64,000 nt of DNA from Anaerolineae bacterium (GTDB lineage: Bacteria > Chloroflexota > Anaerolineae > Promineifilales > Promineifilaceae), in the NCBI GenBank assembly GCA_023384415.1, contig JAHDWJ010000004.1:111675-175674 (forward strand), given 5' to 3'. Positions 47,057 through 56,030 of this stretch are shown one piece after another. How positions within the stretch are numbered: position 1 is the stretch's first letter; every line of letters begins with the position of its first letter. The notes under the pieces are model-generated. The model did no database searches. It worked only from the letters and a program-made list of their open reading frames with translations, and had not been told where the DNA came from. The position numbers and the translations under genes are program-made.

Positions 47057-47278
47057 CTAATTGAGCTGGATCAATTCTTGAGGCGGATAATTAATTTCGC
47101 GTAGTAATGAATTGATCTGCTCCCAACTGGCCGGATCTTCCCAGGTGACCGTCACTTGTTTGCTGGTCTGTACTGCCTGGACGCCGATTACCCCGGCTAG
47201 CTCGCTTAACTCTGATTCGATGGTGTGGGTGCAATGCCCACAGCTAATATTGGGAACGATGAATGTTTTGGTTGACAT
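47057..47278 (-). CDS. copZ: CopZ-like copper chaperone (heavy-metal-associated domain)
   Basis: 73 residues, a single HMA domain with the metal-binding [10 protein letters not shown] (Cys13, Cys16). It binds Cu(I) and hands it to CopA. A TTTAAGGAG-like site (AAAGGAG) precedes ATG 47278. It is between the M48 protease and copA genes. Confidence 0.9.
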   Translation of the reverse strand: MSTKTFIVPNISCGHCTHTIESELSELAGVIGVQAVQTSKQVTVTWEDPASWEQINSLLREINYPPQELIQLN

Positions 47279-47288
47279 AGTTTCTCCT

Positions 47289-48140
47289 TTATTTGATTAA
47301 ATCATCCGGCACCCCTTCTGGGAAATATTCGGCAATGAGGGCTTCGATTTGAGCGATGCGGTTGCCTGGATTAGGGTGGGTGCTGAAAAATTCTGGTTGT
47401 TGGTTGCCTGCGCTGGCTTCAGCCAATATCTGCATGACGCCAATGAGGGCGGTGGGATCATAGCCGGCCTCGGCCATAAAGCGGACGCCCAGCCGATCCG
47501 ACTCCAGTTCATCCTCGCGGCCGTAACGCATATTGACCAGTTGGCCGACGATTTGGGCCATCTGGGCCGCGTATTGGCTGTTCGGATTGTCGGGGTCATA
47601 AGAGGCGACGACAACGGCTCCAGTCAATCCCTCTGTTAGCTGGGCCTGGGCGATGCGTTCGGCCCCATGCCGGGCCACGACATGGGCGATCTCGTGGGCC
47701 AACACCCCAGCCAACTGTCCTTCGGTCTCCAACCGGTCATATAGAGCAGCGGTGATAAAAACGGGGCCACCGGGTAGGGCGAAGGCGTTGATTGTTTGCG
47801 TGTCTGCCAGAAGGTAAAACTCAAACTGATACGGAGCATTGGCGGCCGCGCTGTTATCTACCAACTGTTTGCCCACTGCCTGCACATACGCCTGGGCTTC
47901 CCGGCTGGGGTCCAGGCCACCAAATTGGGCCATCATCTCTGGCACTGCTTGCAGCCCCAGGGCAATTTCTTGTTGGGCGGTGATGTTAATGCGCTGGGTT
48001 TCCCCGGTGATTTCGTTGTACGAGGTGGATGTGAAATAGGTGATCAGAGCCAACGCTGCCAACACCAGCCCCATGAGGATGCGGCCGCTGCGACTTCGAC
48101 CCAGATTGCCAAAATTTGAAGCCGGTCTACCTTGTTGCAT
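47289..48140 (-). CDS. M48-family zinc metalloprotease within the copper operon
   Basis: 283 residues. A signal or anchor helix (about 17-37) is followed by the peptidase with AHEIAHVVARH (HExxH) and a downstream EDELESDRLGVRFMAEAG, supplying the third zinc ligand. Periplasm-facing peptidase of the HtpX/Oma1/BepA type with a Loiap-like N-terminus. Its place between csoR and copZ suggests that it removes envelope proteins damaged by copper; this is inference. Confidence 0.88.
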   Translation of the reverse strand: MQQGRPASNFGNLGRSRSGRILMGLVLAALALITYFTSTSYNEITGETQRINITAQQEIALGLQAVPEMMAQFGGLDPSREAQAYVQAVGKQLVDNSAAANAPYQFEFYLLADTQTINAFALPGGPVFITAALYDRLETEGQLAGVLAHEIAHVVARHGAERIAQAQLTEGLTGAVVVASYDPDNPNSQYAAQMAQIVGQLVNMRYGREDELESDRLGVRFMAEAGYDPTALIGVMQILAEASAGNQQPEFFSTHPNPGNRIAQIEALIAEYFPEGVPDDLIK

Positions 48141-48170
48141 AATGTGGATCTCCCAACTAGAAGTTAAAAC

Positions 48171-48449
48171 CTAAATCTTGGACGACATTTCAAATACGCT
48201 GGTCACTTCTTGCAGCATCCGCTCCCGCTCTAGCGGATCATCCCCCTGGATGGCTGTGGTGACGCAAGTGTGCAAATGGTTGTCCAGGAGCATTGCGCTT
48301 ACTTTACCTAGAGCTGCCTGTACCGCCTGAATCTGACGGATGATGTCAATGCAGTAACTGTCATCTTCCACCATCCGCTCGATCCCTTTGAGATGACCGG
48401 CAGCGCTAGAGAGACGCCGGGTGATGGTTTTTTTGTCGCTGTTTTCCAT
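48171..48449 (-). CDS. csoR: CsoR-family copper-sensing repressor
   Basis: 92 residues, all-helical. Cys33, His58 and Cys62 reproduce the spacing of the Cu(I) ligands of CsoR (36/61/65 in the Mycobacterium protein). ITRRLSSAAGHLKGIERM is the DNA-facing helix. Cu(I) binding releases DNA and derepresses the operon it leads. A G/C-rich palindrome 32 bases upstream is its likely operator. Confidence 0.92.
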   Translation of the reverse strand: MENSDKKTITRRLSSAAGHLKGIERMVEDDSYCIDIIRQIQAVQAALGKVSAMLLDNHLHTCVTTAIQGDDPLERERMLQEVTSVFEMSSKI

Positions 48450-48480
48450 ATAGATCCAGACCTTTCTTAATTTGCAGCCA

Positions 48481-48511
48481 CTTAACCCTGCCCCCCTGGG
48501 GGGGGGTTAAG
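48481..48511. promoter_or_regulatory. Probable CsoR operator
   Basis: Inverted repeat CTTAACCC (48481-48488) / GGGTTAAG (48504-48511) around a CCCCCTGGGGG-type core. CsoR/RcnR-family operators are A/T-flanked palindromes with such a G/C tract. It lies directly upstream of csoR, fitting autoregulation. Confidence 0.7.
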
Positions 48512-48752
48512 CATATAGTTTATGCCAGATTGCCAAAATGTCAAGACGAAATTTACCCACGGGTGGTTGTTTCTTATTTTCGCCAAACCCCGGCTAAAAT
48601 AAGGAGCTGGAGTCTGGCGTTTTTTAGTCTGACAACTGGTTATTACTGTATTAGTGCCTTAGTGTATTGGTCATTACCACTGGTGAAATCAATTGTTGCC
48701 AGAGTCTAGTAAGGAATGCAAACCTTAACGAGGTTACCAAACAGGAGTTAGC
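48512..48752. other. Divergent gap between csoR and proA
   Basis: No gene is seen. The gap contains a TATTAGTGCCTTAGTGTATTGG phrase (split here as TATTAGTGCC and TTAGTGTATTGG, 48650-48676) of the family found at 20713 and 63345, and an AACCTT...GAGGTT palindrome (48722-48737) just before proA. Confidence 0.45.
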
Positions 48753-50021
48753 ATGATGCCATCTTTACAAATAATGGGCCAGGCGGCAAAAGTGGCCGCC
48801 CGCCAACTGGCAAATTTGTCTACCCGGCAGAAAAACAGGGCTTTGTTGGCTATGGCCGCTGAGTTGGAGCGAAACGCGGCCGCCATTTTGATCGCTAATC
48901 AGGAAGATGTAGAACGCGGCCGCACCGATGGCCTCAGCGAAGCCCTTTTGGACCGGCTTACCCTAAACGAAAGCCGGTTAGCGGCCCTGATCGCTGACAC
49001 TCGCCGGGTTGTAGATTTGCCTGATCCGGTGGGGGAAGAGTTTGCGGCCCGCCAGCTACCCAACGGCCTACGTCTTAGCAAACGGCGCATTCCTATTGGC
49101 GTTTTAGCCGTCATTTATGAAGCCCGTCCCAACGTTACCATTGATATTGCTACCCTGAGCCTGAAAACGGGCAACGCGGTCATTTTGCGCGGAGGAAGTG
49201 AGACAAGGCACAGCAACATCGCTTTGGTGGCGGTGATTCAGCAGGCGTTAGAAAAACAGGGGTTGCCCGCGGCCGCGGTTCAGGCTATTACCGATCCTGA
49301 CCGGGCGTTGGTGCGGGAGCTGCTCCGGCTGGATGAATATGTGGATATGTTGATTCCACGGGGGGGGGCGGAGCTACACCGGTTATGTCGCCAGGAGAGC
49401 AGCATCCCGGTTATCACCGGGGGGATTGGTATTTGCCATATTTTTGTGGATGAAACAGCCGACCAGGCGAAGGCGTTGGCGATTATTGAAAACAGCAAAG
49501 TGCAGCGGCCTTCCGTGTGTAATGCGCTGGATACTTTATTGGTACATGAGAAGATCGCGGCGGAGTTTTTACCGGCTGCGGCCGCACGGTTAGCGCAGCA
49601 TCAGGTGGAGTTACGAGCAGCAGCAGCGGCATTAGAAATTTTACAAAAAGGGGAATATCACGAGTGGGTGCGGCCAGCCGGGCCAGATGATTTCGATCAA
49701 GAATGGTTGGCCCTTATTTTGGGAGTTAAAGTTGTGGCCGGGCTAGATGAAGCCATTGAGCATATTCACCGGCACAGCACCGAACATTCTGATGCCATTC
49801 TGACCAATGATTGGACCAACGCTACCCGCTTTGTCAACGAAATCAACGCCTCAGCCGTTTTTGTCAACGCCAGCACCCGGTTTAACGATGGTGGTCAATT
49901 TGGCCTGGGAGCTGAAGTTGCGGTCAGCACTCAGAAGCTCCACGCTCGCGGCCCCATGGGCCTCACCGAACTCACCACGTACAAATGGGTTTGCCTGGGT
50001 GATGGGCACGTGCGGCCGTGA
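48753..50021 (+). CDS. proA: Glutamate-5-semialdehyde dehydrogenase (proline synthesis)
   Basis: 422 residues. The aldehyde-dehydrogenase fold shows '[25 protein letters not shown]' in part ([18 protein letters not shown]), the catalytic cysteine in [15 protein letters not shown] and the C-terminal '[27 protein letters not shown]' in part. It reduces gamma-glutamyl phosphate to glutamate-5-semialdehyde, second step of proline synthesis. AGGAG precedes ATG 48753. proB is not in the window. Confidence 0.96.
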   Translation: MMPSLQIMGQAAKVAARQLANLSTRQKNRALLAMAAELERNAAAILIANQEDVERGRTDGLSEALLDRLTLNESRLAALIADTRRVVDLPDPVGEEFAARQLPNGLRLSKRRIPIGVLAVIYEARPNVTIDIATLSLKTGNAVILRGGSETRHSNIALVAVIQQALEKQGLPAAAVQAITDPDRALVRELLRLDEYVDMLIPRGGAELHRLCRQESSIPVITGGIGICHIFVDETADQAKALAIIENSKVQRPSVCNALDTLLVHEKIAAEFLPAAAARLAQHQVELRAAAAALEILQKGEYHEWVRPAGPDDFDQEWLALILGVKVVAGLDEAIEHIHRHSTEHSDAILTNDWTNATRFVNEINASAVFVNASTRFNDGGQFGLGAEVAVSTQKLHARGPMGLTELTTYKWVCLGDGHVRP

Positions 50022-50040
50022 GCGGGAGTTTAGAAGTTGC

Positions 50041-50081
50041 CCAGAGCTAGAGGTAAATCAGTTCTTTAGCTCTAGCTCTGG
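50041..50081. repeat. Hairpin after proA
   Basis: Perfect 12-bp arms CCAGAGCTAGAG / CTCTAGCTCTGG (50041-50052, 50070-50081). There is no T run, so it could be a dispersed repeat or a weak terminator. Confidence 0.5.
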
Positions 50082-50087
50082 CGCTGA

Positions 50088-50195
50088 CTATTGGTAGGGG
50101 GGTATATAATGTCGGCGTGTGGTGAAGTAGATAATCGCCATGCTGACCATGCCCGCCAAAAAAGCAATCAAATGAGCGTCAAATACGTGCATCAT
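50088..50195 (-). CDS. Tiny membrane protein (35 aa), copy A
   Basis: ATG 50195 (or 50192) follows AAGGAGG on the minus strand. The protein has a single membrane helix (about 9-23) with basic TTRRHYIPPYQ at the end. A strong site and hydrophobic profile support it; a longer frame upstream lacks a site and adds a non-membrane stretch. Confidence 0.55.
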   Translation of the reverse strand: MMHVFDAHLIAFLAGMVSMAIIYFTTRRHYIPPYQ

Positions 50196-50279
50196 AACCT
50201 CCTTAAATTGTGTGGGTGAGGAGCCGCCCCTGCTAAATCCCTGTGTATTCCCGACTTTCCCCGCAACTTCCTCGCGCAT

Positions 50280-50369
50280 CTACCGACTGCGGAGGAGGAG
50301 TATCAACAGGATCATTACCACCATTCCAAAGAGAAAGGCGATGAGTAAGCTAGATATTGTTATTGTCAT
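50280..50369 (-). CDS. Tiny membrane protein (29 aa), copy B
   Basis: ATG 50369 follows GAGGAGGTGATTT on the minus strand, a very strong Shine-Dalgarno. It encodes one hydrophobic helix with a short Arg-Ser-Arg tail (LLLRSR). Too short for usual gene finding. It lies 84 bases upstream of copy A and is probably co-transcribed with it. Confidence 0.5.
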   Translation of the reverse strand: MTITISSLLIAFLFGMVVMILLILLLRSR

Positions 50370-50499
50370 AAATCACCTCCTCATTGTTAAATTAGACGAA
50401 CAGCCTGGGTTTCTGCTTTTCCCTGGTTTGCTGCAACAGTTTCATTTTAGCCAATAACAGAGGTAATCTTTACCACAGTTCAATGGCATTTACCTGTAC

Positions 50500-50535
50500 A
50501 AACAAAAAGCAGTTGTCACAAGGGACAACTGCTTT
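50500..50535 (-). terminator. Terminator of the minus-strand glycosylation operon
   Basis: Inverted repeat AAAGCAGTTGTC / GACAACTGCTTT (50506-50517, 50524-50535), followed on the minus strand by TTTGTTTG after the stem's own TTT. It lies 57 bases past the stop of the fusion gene. Confidence 0.7.
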
Positions 50536-50591
50536 GTCACAAAATTATGTCATATTAACGAACGCCGTCAGTCTGAATCCTTTTGGGCTGG

Positions 50592-53500
50592 TCAAGGGGC
50601 AATTTCGTAAGCAAAAAATAATGGATCGGCAAAGGTGCCGGTAAAACTTTGTAGATTGCCCCCAGGGAAACGACTTACAACCTGGCTGTGTTCAGGGAAC
50701 CGTTCAGGCAGGTAAATGAAGATGCGCTGCCCCGTTGTATCTGGAACGGCTTCGCCTACTTCCATATCTACAAAGTTAATTCCCGGCCGCACCTGGCGCA
50801 ATAAAAAGGGAAAAGTGGGGAATCCGGTATACATACTGGGCGGTCCGAAAAAATAAACCATCGGCTCTCCCTCAACCTGGTTCAAGTAAGTCGCCACCGC
50901 ATAGGCTGCCTCAGTATTGCGGTCGCCAAACCGGTTGGCCTGGCGATACCCGGTGAAATAGTATAGGGTGTCGCTGAGGGTGAGGGCAAGGGTGAGTATG
51001 ATGAGGATGAGGGAGAGATTGGAGATTAGAGGTTTGAGATTAGAGACCAGGAGAGTGGAAGAGTGAGGGATGGGTGAGTCAGCGGCCGCGTCTTCTGACA
51101 TAGAGCTTGAAACTTCAGACCTGAAACCTGCAAGTTGATTTTCCACAAACTCCCCCACCCAAACCAGGGCCAGGGCGGTGAGGAAAACAACGGCAGGGGC
51201 GGCGATGAGCAGGCGGTGGCTGGCGGGGGGATTGTCCATGAACGCGGCCGCGAACAACACCGTCACTCCTAACCAGACCAATAACACCTGATACTTCACC
51301 TGGCGCCAGTTAAACAACGCCAGGCCAATGCCCAACAAATATAGGGCCGCCCACAGAGAGCGCACGAGAGGAAGGGGAACGCCATATAAATTGCTGGTAT
51401 CACTGCCCGCGTTAAAAGCGATGAGGCCCCGCCACACTTGCTGGGTGAGCAAGGTGACCGGATTTTGCCCGGTCGCGGCCGCTTCACGGAGCAGCCAGCC
51501 ACTTTGCCAGATGCCATACTGATTGGCCCGCTCCATAAACACGTCTGGGGTGGCCCGGTAATACAAATATTGGGGCAAGGCGATGACCAGGGCCAAAGCG
51601 GCCGCAGCCAGCACCCCCTTTCCCCGTCCGGCCAATTCCGCCCGGTTGGCCACCAGCCAGAGCAAAACCAGCCCGGCCACCATCAGAGGTACCAGGTGGG
51701 AACTGGTGTAGAAATAAGCACACAACCCCAACGCTCCCCCTGCCCCCAACCAAAACACGTGCCGATTTTCTTGCCAGGCCAGCGCTAACAATCCCAGGGC
51801 CAGAAGGGTCAACAGGGGGTCCCAAATGTTGGTGACACCCAGGCGGCTGTAATGTAAATGGAGATGCCAGCCAGTGAGGAGCGCGGCCGCGACCAATCCC
51901 ACCCTGTCTCCGTACAGCCGCCGCCCCAACAAAGCTACCGCTAACACCGTCAACGCCCCCACCAGGGGGGACCACAGGCGAACAGCCAGCAGCGATGGCC
52001 CCAACAGTTTGATAGGCAAAGCCATCAAAAAGGCGGGCAGGGTTGGATTGCTGACCCAGCCGGTAGCAAAGGGGGAGCGCAAGCTCCCTTCCGCCACCCG
52101 CAAGGCGTCCAGGCCAATATTGGCTTCCGTACCACTCAAAATAAAAGGGTGCCCGGTCAAATTGATCGCCCGAAACAGTAAAGCGAACAATACCAGACCT
52201 ATTAAGAGTAAGTTTCTAGTTTCTAGTTTCGCGGTTCGCGTTCCAGCCAGTTCCGCTGAGTTTTCCCACAATGCATATACGGCCAGGGCTGCGGCCGCGC
52301 CCCACAAGAGCAGAGCCAGGCCTGGGTTTTGTGCCCCCTGGCTGTTGGCCTGCCCTTGGGCAAATAAGGCCAACGCTACCGCTGCCAGATACAGCCACCG
52401 CCGCCCGTCTATCTCCCCCAGGCGGGGCCATGAGGCCGCCGACAACACCCCCCCCCTTTGTCGCCAAAGCAGCACCGCCAACGATACCAGCGACAACCCC
52501 CACCAAAACAGCCCGGCCCCCGCCGTTTCCGGGCTGCGGCTCATCACCCCTTGCCCCACCAAAGCCGATAACAGAGCCAGCACCAGAAAGCCGAGGGTGA
52601 TGAGGGGAGATTGGAGATTGAGAGATTGGGCGATTGGGAGATTAGAAACTGGAGACGGCTCACTGCCCACCACCACCGGCTCACTACTCACGGCCAACTG
52701 CTCACTACTCACCGCCAACTGCTCACTGCTGACTGACCGCTCGGTTAACTCAGCCAGGGTGAACCGCTGCTCTTCAGGCAGGTGAACGGGAATAGGTTCA
52801 GAGCTGATTTTTTGGGCCACGATGAAGATATATGCCCCTTCTTGGGGGAACGGTTCTTCATAATGCGGCCGCACCCATCTTTCGGTAACTTGTAAACTGC
52901 GAGCAAACGGAGCCACAATCCAATGGCCGGTCAGGGCGTGCAAAAACGCCGACGGCATCCCCTGCACATGCCCCCACTCCAACGCCCACAGGGCCTCCTG
53001 AGAAAAATATTGCTGCCAGCGAACAACGGCAAACCCCGCCTGGGCCAACCGCTCCGCCCATACCTCGGCAGGGTCTGTGTGGGCATGGCGGGAAATCCGG
53101 TTAAAAAAAGTGCGGTAACTATTTGCCAGTCCCGTCAGACCCAACTGCTCAAAAAAAGCCGCCCCCCCCAGAAGGCGGGTGAAATTATCACTGGGCATGG
53201 TGATAATTAGCCGGCCCCCTGGCTGTAATACCCGGTTGGCTTCATGCAGCACGGGCTGAATATCGGGGATATGCTCTAACACCGAGTTGCTTATAACCGC
53301 AGCAAACGATTCATCGGGGAAGGGCATCTTGTCCCCCATCGCCTGAGCCAGCAGCCGATAATGCCCCCCCTGCCGCGATTTTTGCAATGGGTTCCACCAG
53401 GGATCAATGCCGGCGGTGATCGGTTCCTTAAAGGCCACCCCAGTAAAGTCCCCATCCCCACACCCCAGGTCCAGGATGGGTTCAGGAATCTCAATGGCCC

Positions 53501-53606
53501 GGTAGAAACGAGCCTCTACCGAGCGGAGCAAGGCACGGAAGGCGGGCAGTGTTTTTAGCTGCTGCCAAAGCAAATCATCATGATCAGGGGCAAAATGGTT
53601 ATTCAT
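50592..53606 (-). CDS. SAM methyltransferase fused to a GT39/PMT-like glycosyltransferase
   Basis: 1004 residues. Residues 1-265 are a class I methyltransferase (ILDLGCGDGDFTGV, ISNSVLEHIPDI, RVLQPGGRLIITMPS). A Ser/Val/Glu repeat linker follows (about 290-325). The remainder is a membrane protein with about 13 helices and a PMT/ArnT-like N-terminal GTEANIGLDALRVAEG (acidic loop) and 'HYSRLGVTNIWDPLL'. It may methylate a lipid-linked sugar or its acceptor while transferring it. Fusion of these activities is unusual; both halves are well supported. Confidence 0.85.
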   Translation of the reverse strand: MNNHFAPDHDDLLWQQLKTLPAFRALLRSVEARFYRAIEIPEPILDLGCGDGDFTGVAFKEPITAGIDPWWNPLQKSRQGGHYRLLAQAMGDKMPFPDESFAAVISNSVLEHIPDIQPVLHEANRVLQPGGRLIITMPSDNFTRLLGGAAFFEQLGLTGLANSYRTFFNRISRHAHTDPAEVWAERLAQAGFAVVRWQQYFSQEALWALEWGHVQGMPSAFLHALTGHWIVAPFARSLQVTERWVRPHYEEPFPQEGAYIFIVAQKISSEPIPVHLPEEQRFTLAELTERSVSSEQLAVSSEQLAVSSEPVVVGSEPSPVSNLPIAQSLNLQSPLITLGFLVLALLSALVGQGVMSRSPETAGAGLFWWGLSLVSLAVLLWRQRGGVLSAASWPRLGEIDGRRWLYLAAVALALFAQGQANSQGAQNPGLALLLWGAAAALAVYALWENSAELAGTRTAKLETRNLLLIGLVLFALLFRAINLTGHPFILSGTEANIGLDALRVAEGSLRSPFATGWVSNPTLPAFLMALPIKLLGPSLLAVRLWSPLVGALTVLAVALLGRRLYGDRVGLVAAALLTGWHLHLHYSRLGVTNIWDPLLTLLALGLLALAWQENRHVFWLGAGGALGLCAYFYTSSHLVPLMVAGLVLLWLVANRAELAGRGKGVLAAAALALVIALPQYLYYRATPDVFMERANQYGIWQSGWLLREAAATGQNPVTLLTQQVWRGLIAFNAGSDTSNLYGVPLPLVRSLWAALYLLGIGLALFNWRQVKYQVLLVWLGVTVLFAAAFMDNPPASHRLLIAAPAVVFLTALALVWVGEFVENQLAGFRSEVSSSMSEDAAADSPIPHSSTLLVSNLKPLISNLSLILIILTLALTLSDTLYYFTGYRQANRFGDRNTEAAYAVATYLNQVEGEPMVYFFGPPSMYTGFPTFPFLLRQVRPGINFVDMEVGEAVPDTTGQRIFIYLPERFPEHSQVVSRFPGGNLQSFTGTFADPLFFAYEIAP
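50990..51140. repeat. GAGATTGGAGATTAGAG and CTGAAAC phrases inside the fusion gene
   Basis: In frame with the GT39-like half, encoding SNLKPLISNLSLI. The same phrases occur in intergenic gaps (43558, 21483, 22370). Confidence 0.5.
52602..52738. repeat. Linker of the fusion gene built from intergenic-type repeats
   Basis: Tandem GAGATTG (52607-52662) and ACTGCTCACTACTCAC/CACTGCTCACT (52679-52738) encode the SSEQLAVSSEQLAV linker between methyltransferase and glycosyltransferase. Confidence 0.6.
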
Positions 53607-53643
53607 GTCACGTTTTACGCATCACGTATAGCTATTGTTGTCG

Positions 53644-54855
53644 TTAAGCCGCTTGACGGGCCAGCTGTAGTTGTTGGTAAGCCTGGGGCTCCGGCAAGGA
53701 TGGGTCAAAGCGGCCGCAGCGCAGCTCTTCAAACAGGCGATGGTACGCGGCCGCGTTCTCATCAGGGCTAAACGCCTGGGCAATCAGGGCCGGGTCTGCC
53801 TGGTACCGCTCCGGGTAGCGCAGCACCTGGATCACCTTCTGCGCCAACACCTCATAGTCGCCAATAGGGGCGATTTCCCCCATGCCTGTCAGGGTAACAG
53901 GCTGGCGCACTCCTGGCAAATCACTGGCAATACAGGGTACCCCATTCATCATCGCCTCAATTTGTACCAGGCCAAAGGTCTCGGTGTTGTTGAGGCTGCA
54001 CAACACCAGGCAATCTAAATTTTTATAGAAAGCGGTCAACTCCGACCCATGTAACGTACCCAGCCGCAAATAATGGGCCTGATTCTGCTCAACCAAAGGG
54101 TCTAACAGGGCGGCATATGCCTCTTCTCCCAGGCCAGGGGGGCAGGCATGGAGCAGCAGCACTTCTGGGAAAGCCTGGGCAATAGCTGGCAGTGCTTTGA
54201 GCAGCACTTCAATCCCTTTTTCAGCGGCTAACCGGGCAGAGATACCGATGACTTTGCGGCCGCGCAGCCCATACATCTCAGCAAAAGCGTTAGCCTGTTC
54301 CTCGGTGCAGGGGGTCAATTCCACCGGTGGGGGGATAATATGCAGCTTTTTCCCAGCATAGGTAGAGAGATACGGGGAGTGGGTGCCAAAATCGCGGGTG
54401 TAAGTGACGATCACATCGGCCAGGGAGCCGGCCAGCCGGTTGGCTGTATGGACCACCGTATCGGCCACCCGGTTGAACAGGCCCGGGGGAAGTTGTAAAT
54501 CAGAGTGGTAGGAAATGACGACTGGTTTGCCAAAGAGGCGGCCGCGTAAGGCTAACCCAGGAGCATCAAATTGGGGCAGGTGCAGATGAATCACATCCGC
54601 CTGCCAACCCAAAATCGTGGCATGGTGGCCAAAGGTAGGCATGATTACCCCTTTGCTCACCCGGAACGCCACCGGCACCCGTTTCACCCGTACCCCGTCC
54701 ATCATCTCCTCACGAGGCCAACTTTTCTCCGCCTGTGAGGTCAAAATCGTTACTTCGTGCCCCATTCGCACCAGGGCACGGCTCATGCGCTCCACATAAA
54801 TCGTCAGGCCGCTTACGTGAGGGCGGTAGTAGGTTAGGACTTCTAGGATTTTCAT
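53644..54855 (-). CDS. Family 4 glycosyltransferase
   Basis: 403 residues, GT-B fold: N-terminal 'MKILEVLTYYRPHVSGLTIYVERM' in part, donor-side 'GRKVIGISARLAAEKGIEVLL' and 'NNTETFGLVQIEAMMNGVPCIAS' with the ExxxxxxxE-like motif. Transfers a sugar from a nucleotide donor, probably to a lipid. Encoded between the fusion gene and a flippase-like gene, suggesting one glycolipid pathway. Two GCGGCCGC sites lie near its C-terminus (53708, 53747). Confidence 0.93.
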   Translation of the reverse strand: MKILEVLTYYRPHVSGLTIYVERMSRALVRMGHEVTILTSQAEKSWPREEMMDGVRVKRVPVAFRVSKGVIMPTFGHHATILGWQADVIHLHLPQFDAPGLALRGRLFGKPVVISYHSDLQLPPGLFNRVADTVVHTANRLAGSLADVIVTYTRDFGTHSPYLSTYAGKKLHIIPPPVELTPCTEEQANAFAEMYGLRGRKVIGISARLAAEKGIEVLLKALPAIAQAFPEVLLLHACPPGLGEEAYAALLDPLVEQNQAHYLRLGTLHGSELTAFYKNLDCLVLCSLNNTETFGLVQIEAMMNGVPCIASDLPGVRQPVTLTGMGEIAPIGDYEVLAQKVIQVLRYPERYQADPALIAQAFSPDENAAAYHRLFEELRCGRFDPSLPEPQAYQQLQLARQAA

Positions 54856-54890
54856 ACAGTTTCAGGTTTCAAGTTGTTGCTGCTCATGGC

Positions 54891-55919
54891 TTACGGCTCG
54901 CTGCTCACTTCTTTCCGCCGGAAAGACCGGGCCATCTGCACCACATTTTGCCAGGTGGAGCCGATGCCCCGCAGGCCGATGAGTCCGAGGATGTTCATGG
55001 TCATAAAGTTGATGGCGTGGTAAAGGAAGGCGAAGGCAGTGGCTTTATCTTCGGGCTGACCAACCAGGACCATGCTGAAAATGACCGCTGCTTCGTACAC
55101 CCCTACTTGCCCTGGGGAAGAAGGGGCGGCAATCCCCAGGGCGGCCCCACAGACGGTCACGGCGGCCACGGCCCAGGATGGCTCTAAACCAACGGCTAAC
55201 ATGCCAGTATAGTAAGCAAAAATGATGGGCAGCCAGGTGATGATACTCAGGGCAATGAGGATGAAGCCGTCACGCAGCCGGGTTAGATTGCTGAGGCCAG
55301 CCAATAAATCATCTATAATTTTGACCCAGGTGGCTGTTTTGAGGAATGGGATTTTATCAAAAATGAAGGTGGCCATACGGTGAGCCAGCGGCCGCATATT
55401 GGCCGCCATAATCATCAGGACGATGACCACCAGGGCCAGGTAGCCTACAATTCGGGCCGCGTTTTGCAGCCGCTGCGCCCCTTCTGGCAAATTGGGGATG
55501 CTGGCAAAGGCAAAGGGGAGCAGGGTGACAATAAACAGCATATCCAGGATGCGTTCCATGACCATTGTCGAGATGCCTTGAGCCACCGTTATTGGCGGCA
55601 CATTGCCAATCAGCACCCCCCGCGCTACATCCCCCAGGCGAAAAGGGAGTAAATTGGTCAACATATAACCGATATTTTGAATATGAAACACCTGGCTAAA
55701 GGAGACAGCGTTATTAAGCATGAACCGCCAGCGGATGGCCCGTAAAATGAGAAAAACGACAATACCCACTGTTGTTAGGGCCAGATAGCCATAGTTGGCC
55801 GTGCGTAAAGCGTGCCATACCTCACGCACATCAATCAACAAAAAAATCGCGCCCAGACAAATAAGGCTGACCACGATACCAAGCCACAGTTGTAGTTGTT
55901 GTTTTCGGGTGCTATTCAT
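54891..55919 (-). CDS. LPG-synthase N-terminal (flippase-like) membrane protein
   Basis: 342 residues with eight or so membrane helices and 'RAIRWRFMLNNAVSFSQVFH', 'GVYEAAVIF' as in the membrane domain of lysylphosphatidylglycerol synthase/UPF0104 proteins. Such domains flip or bind lipids and often accompany GT4 enzymes. The catalytic lysyl-transferase domain is absent. A TATAAT lies eight bases before ATG 55919 with no Shine-Dalgarno, pointing to a leaderless message. Confidence 0.88.
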   Translation of the reverse strand: MNSTRKQQLQLWLGIVVSLICLGAIFLLIDVREVWHALRTANYGYLALTTVGIVVFLILRAIRWRFMLNNAVSFSQVFHIQNIGYMLTNLLPFRLGDVARGVLIGNVPPITVAQGISTMVMERILDMLFIVTLLPFAFASIPNLPEGAQRLQNAARIVGYLALVVIVLMIMAANMRPLAHRMATFIFDKIPFLKTATWVKIIDDLLAGLSNLTRLRDGFILIALSIITWLPIIFAYYTGMLAVGLEPSWAVAAVTVCGAALGIAAPSSPGQVGVYEAAVIFSMVLVGQPEDKATAFAFLYHAINFMTMNILGLIGLRGIGSTWQNVVQMARSFRRKEVSSEP

Positions 55920-55927
55920 AGAGGGAG

Positions 55928-55933
55928 ATTATA
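55928..55933 (-). promoter_or_regulatory. -10 element (GTTATAAT), leaderless start
   Basis: On the minus strand GTTATAAT is followed by CTCCCTCT and then ATG 55919, so transcription probably starts at or just before the start codon. Confidence 0.5.
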
Positions 55934-56030
55934 ACAGTATGTTGATGCTGTCTGAAATTTGACCGCCGACCAGTGACCGCCAACCACAATTTTACCCATA
56001 ACCCGCCTGCGGTCAGAAATTGAAGCAAGG

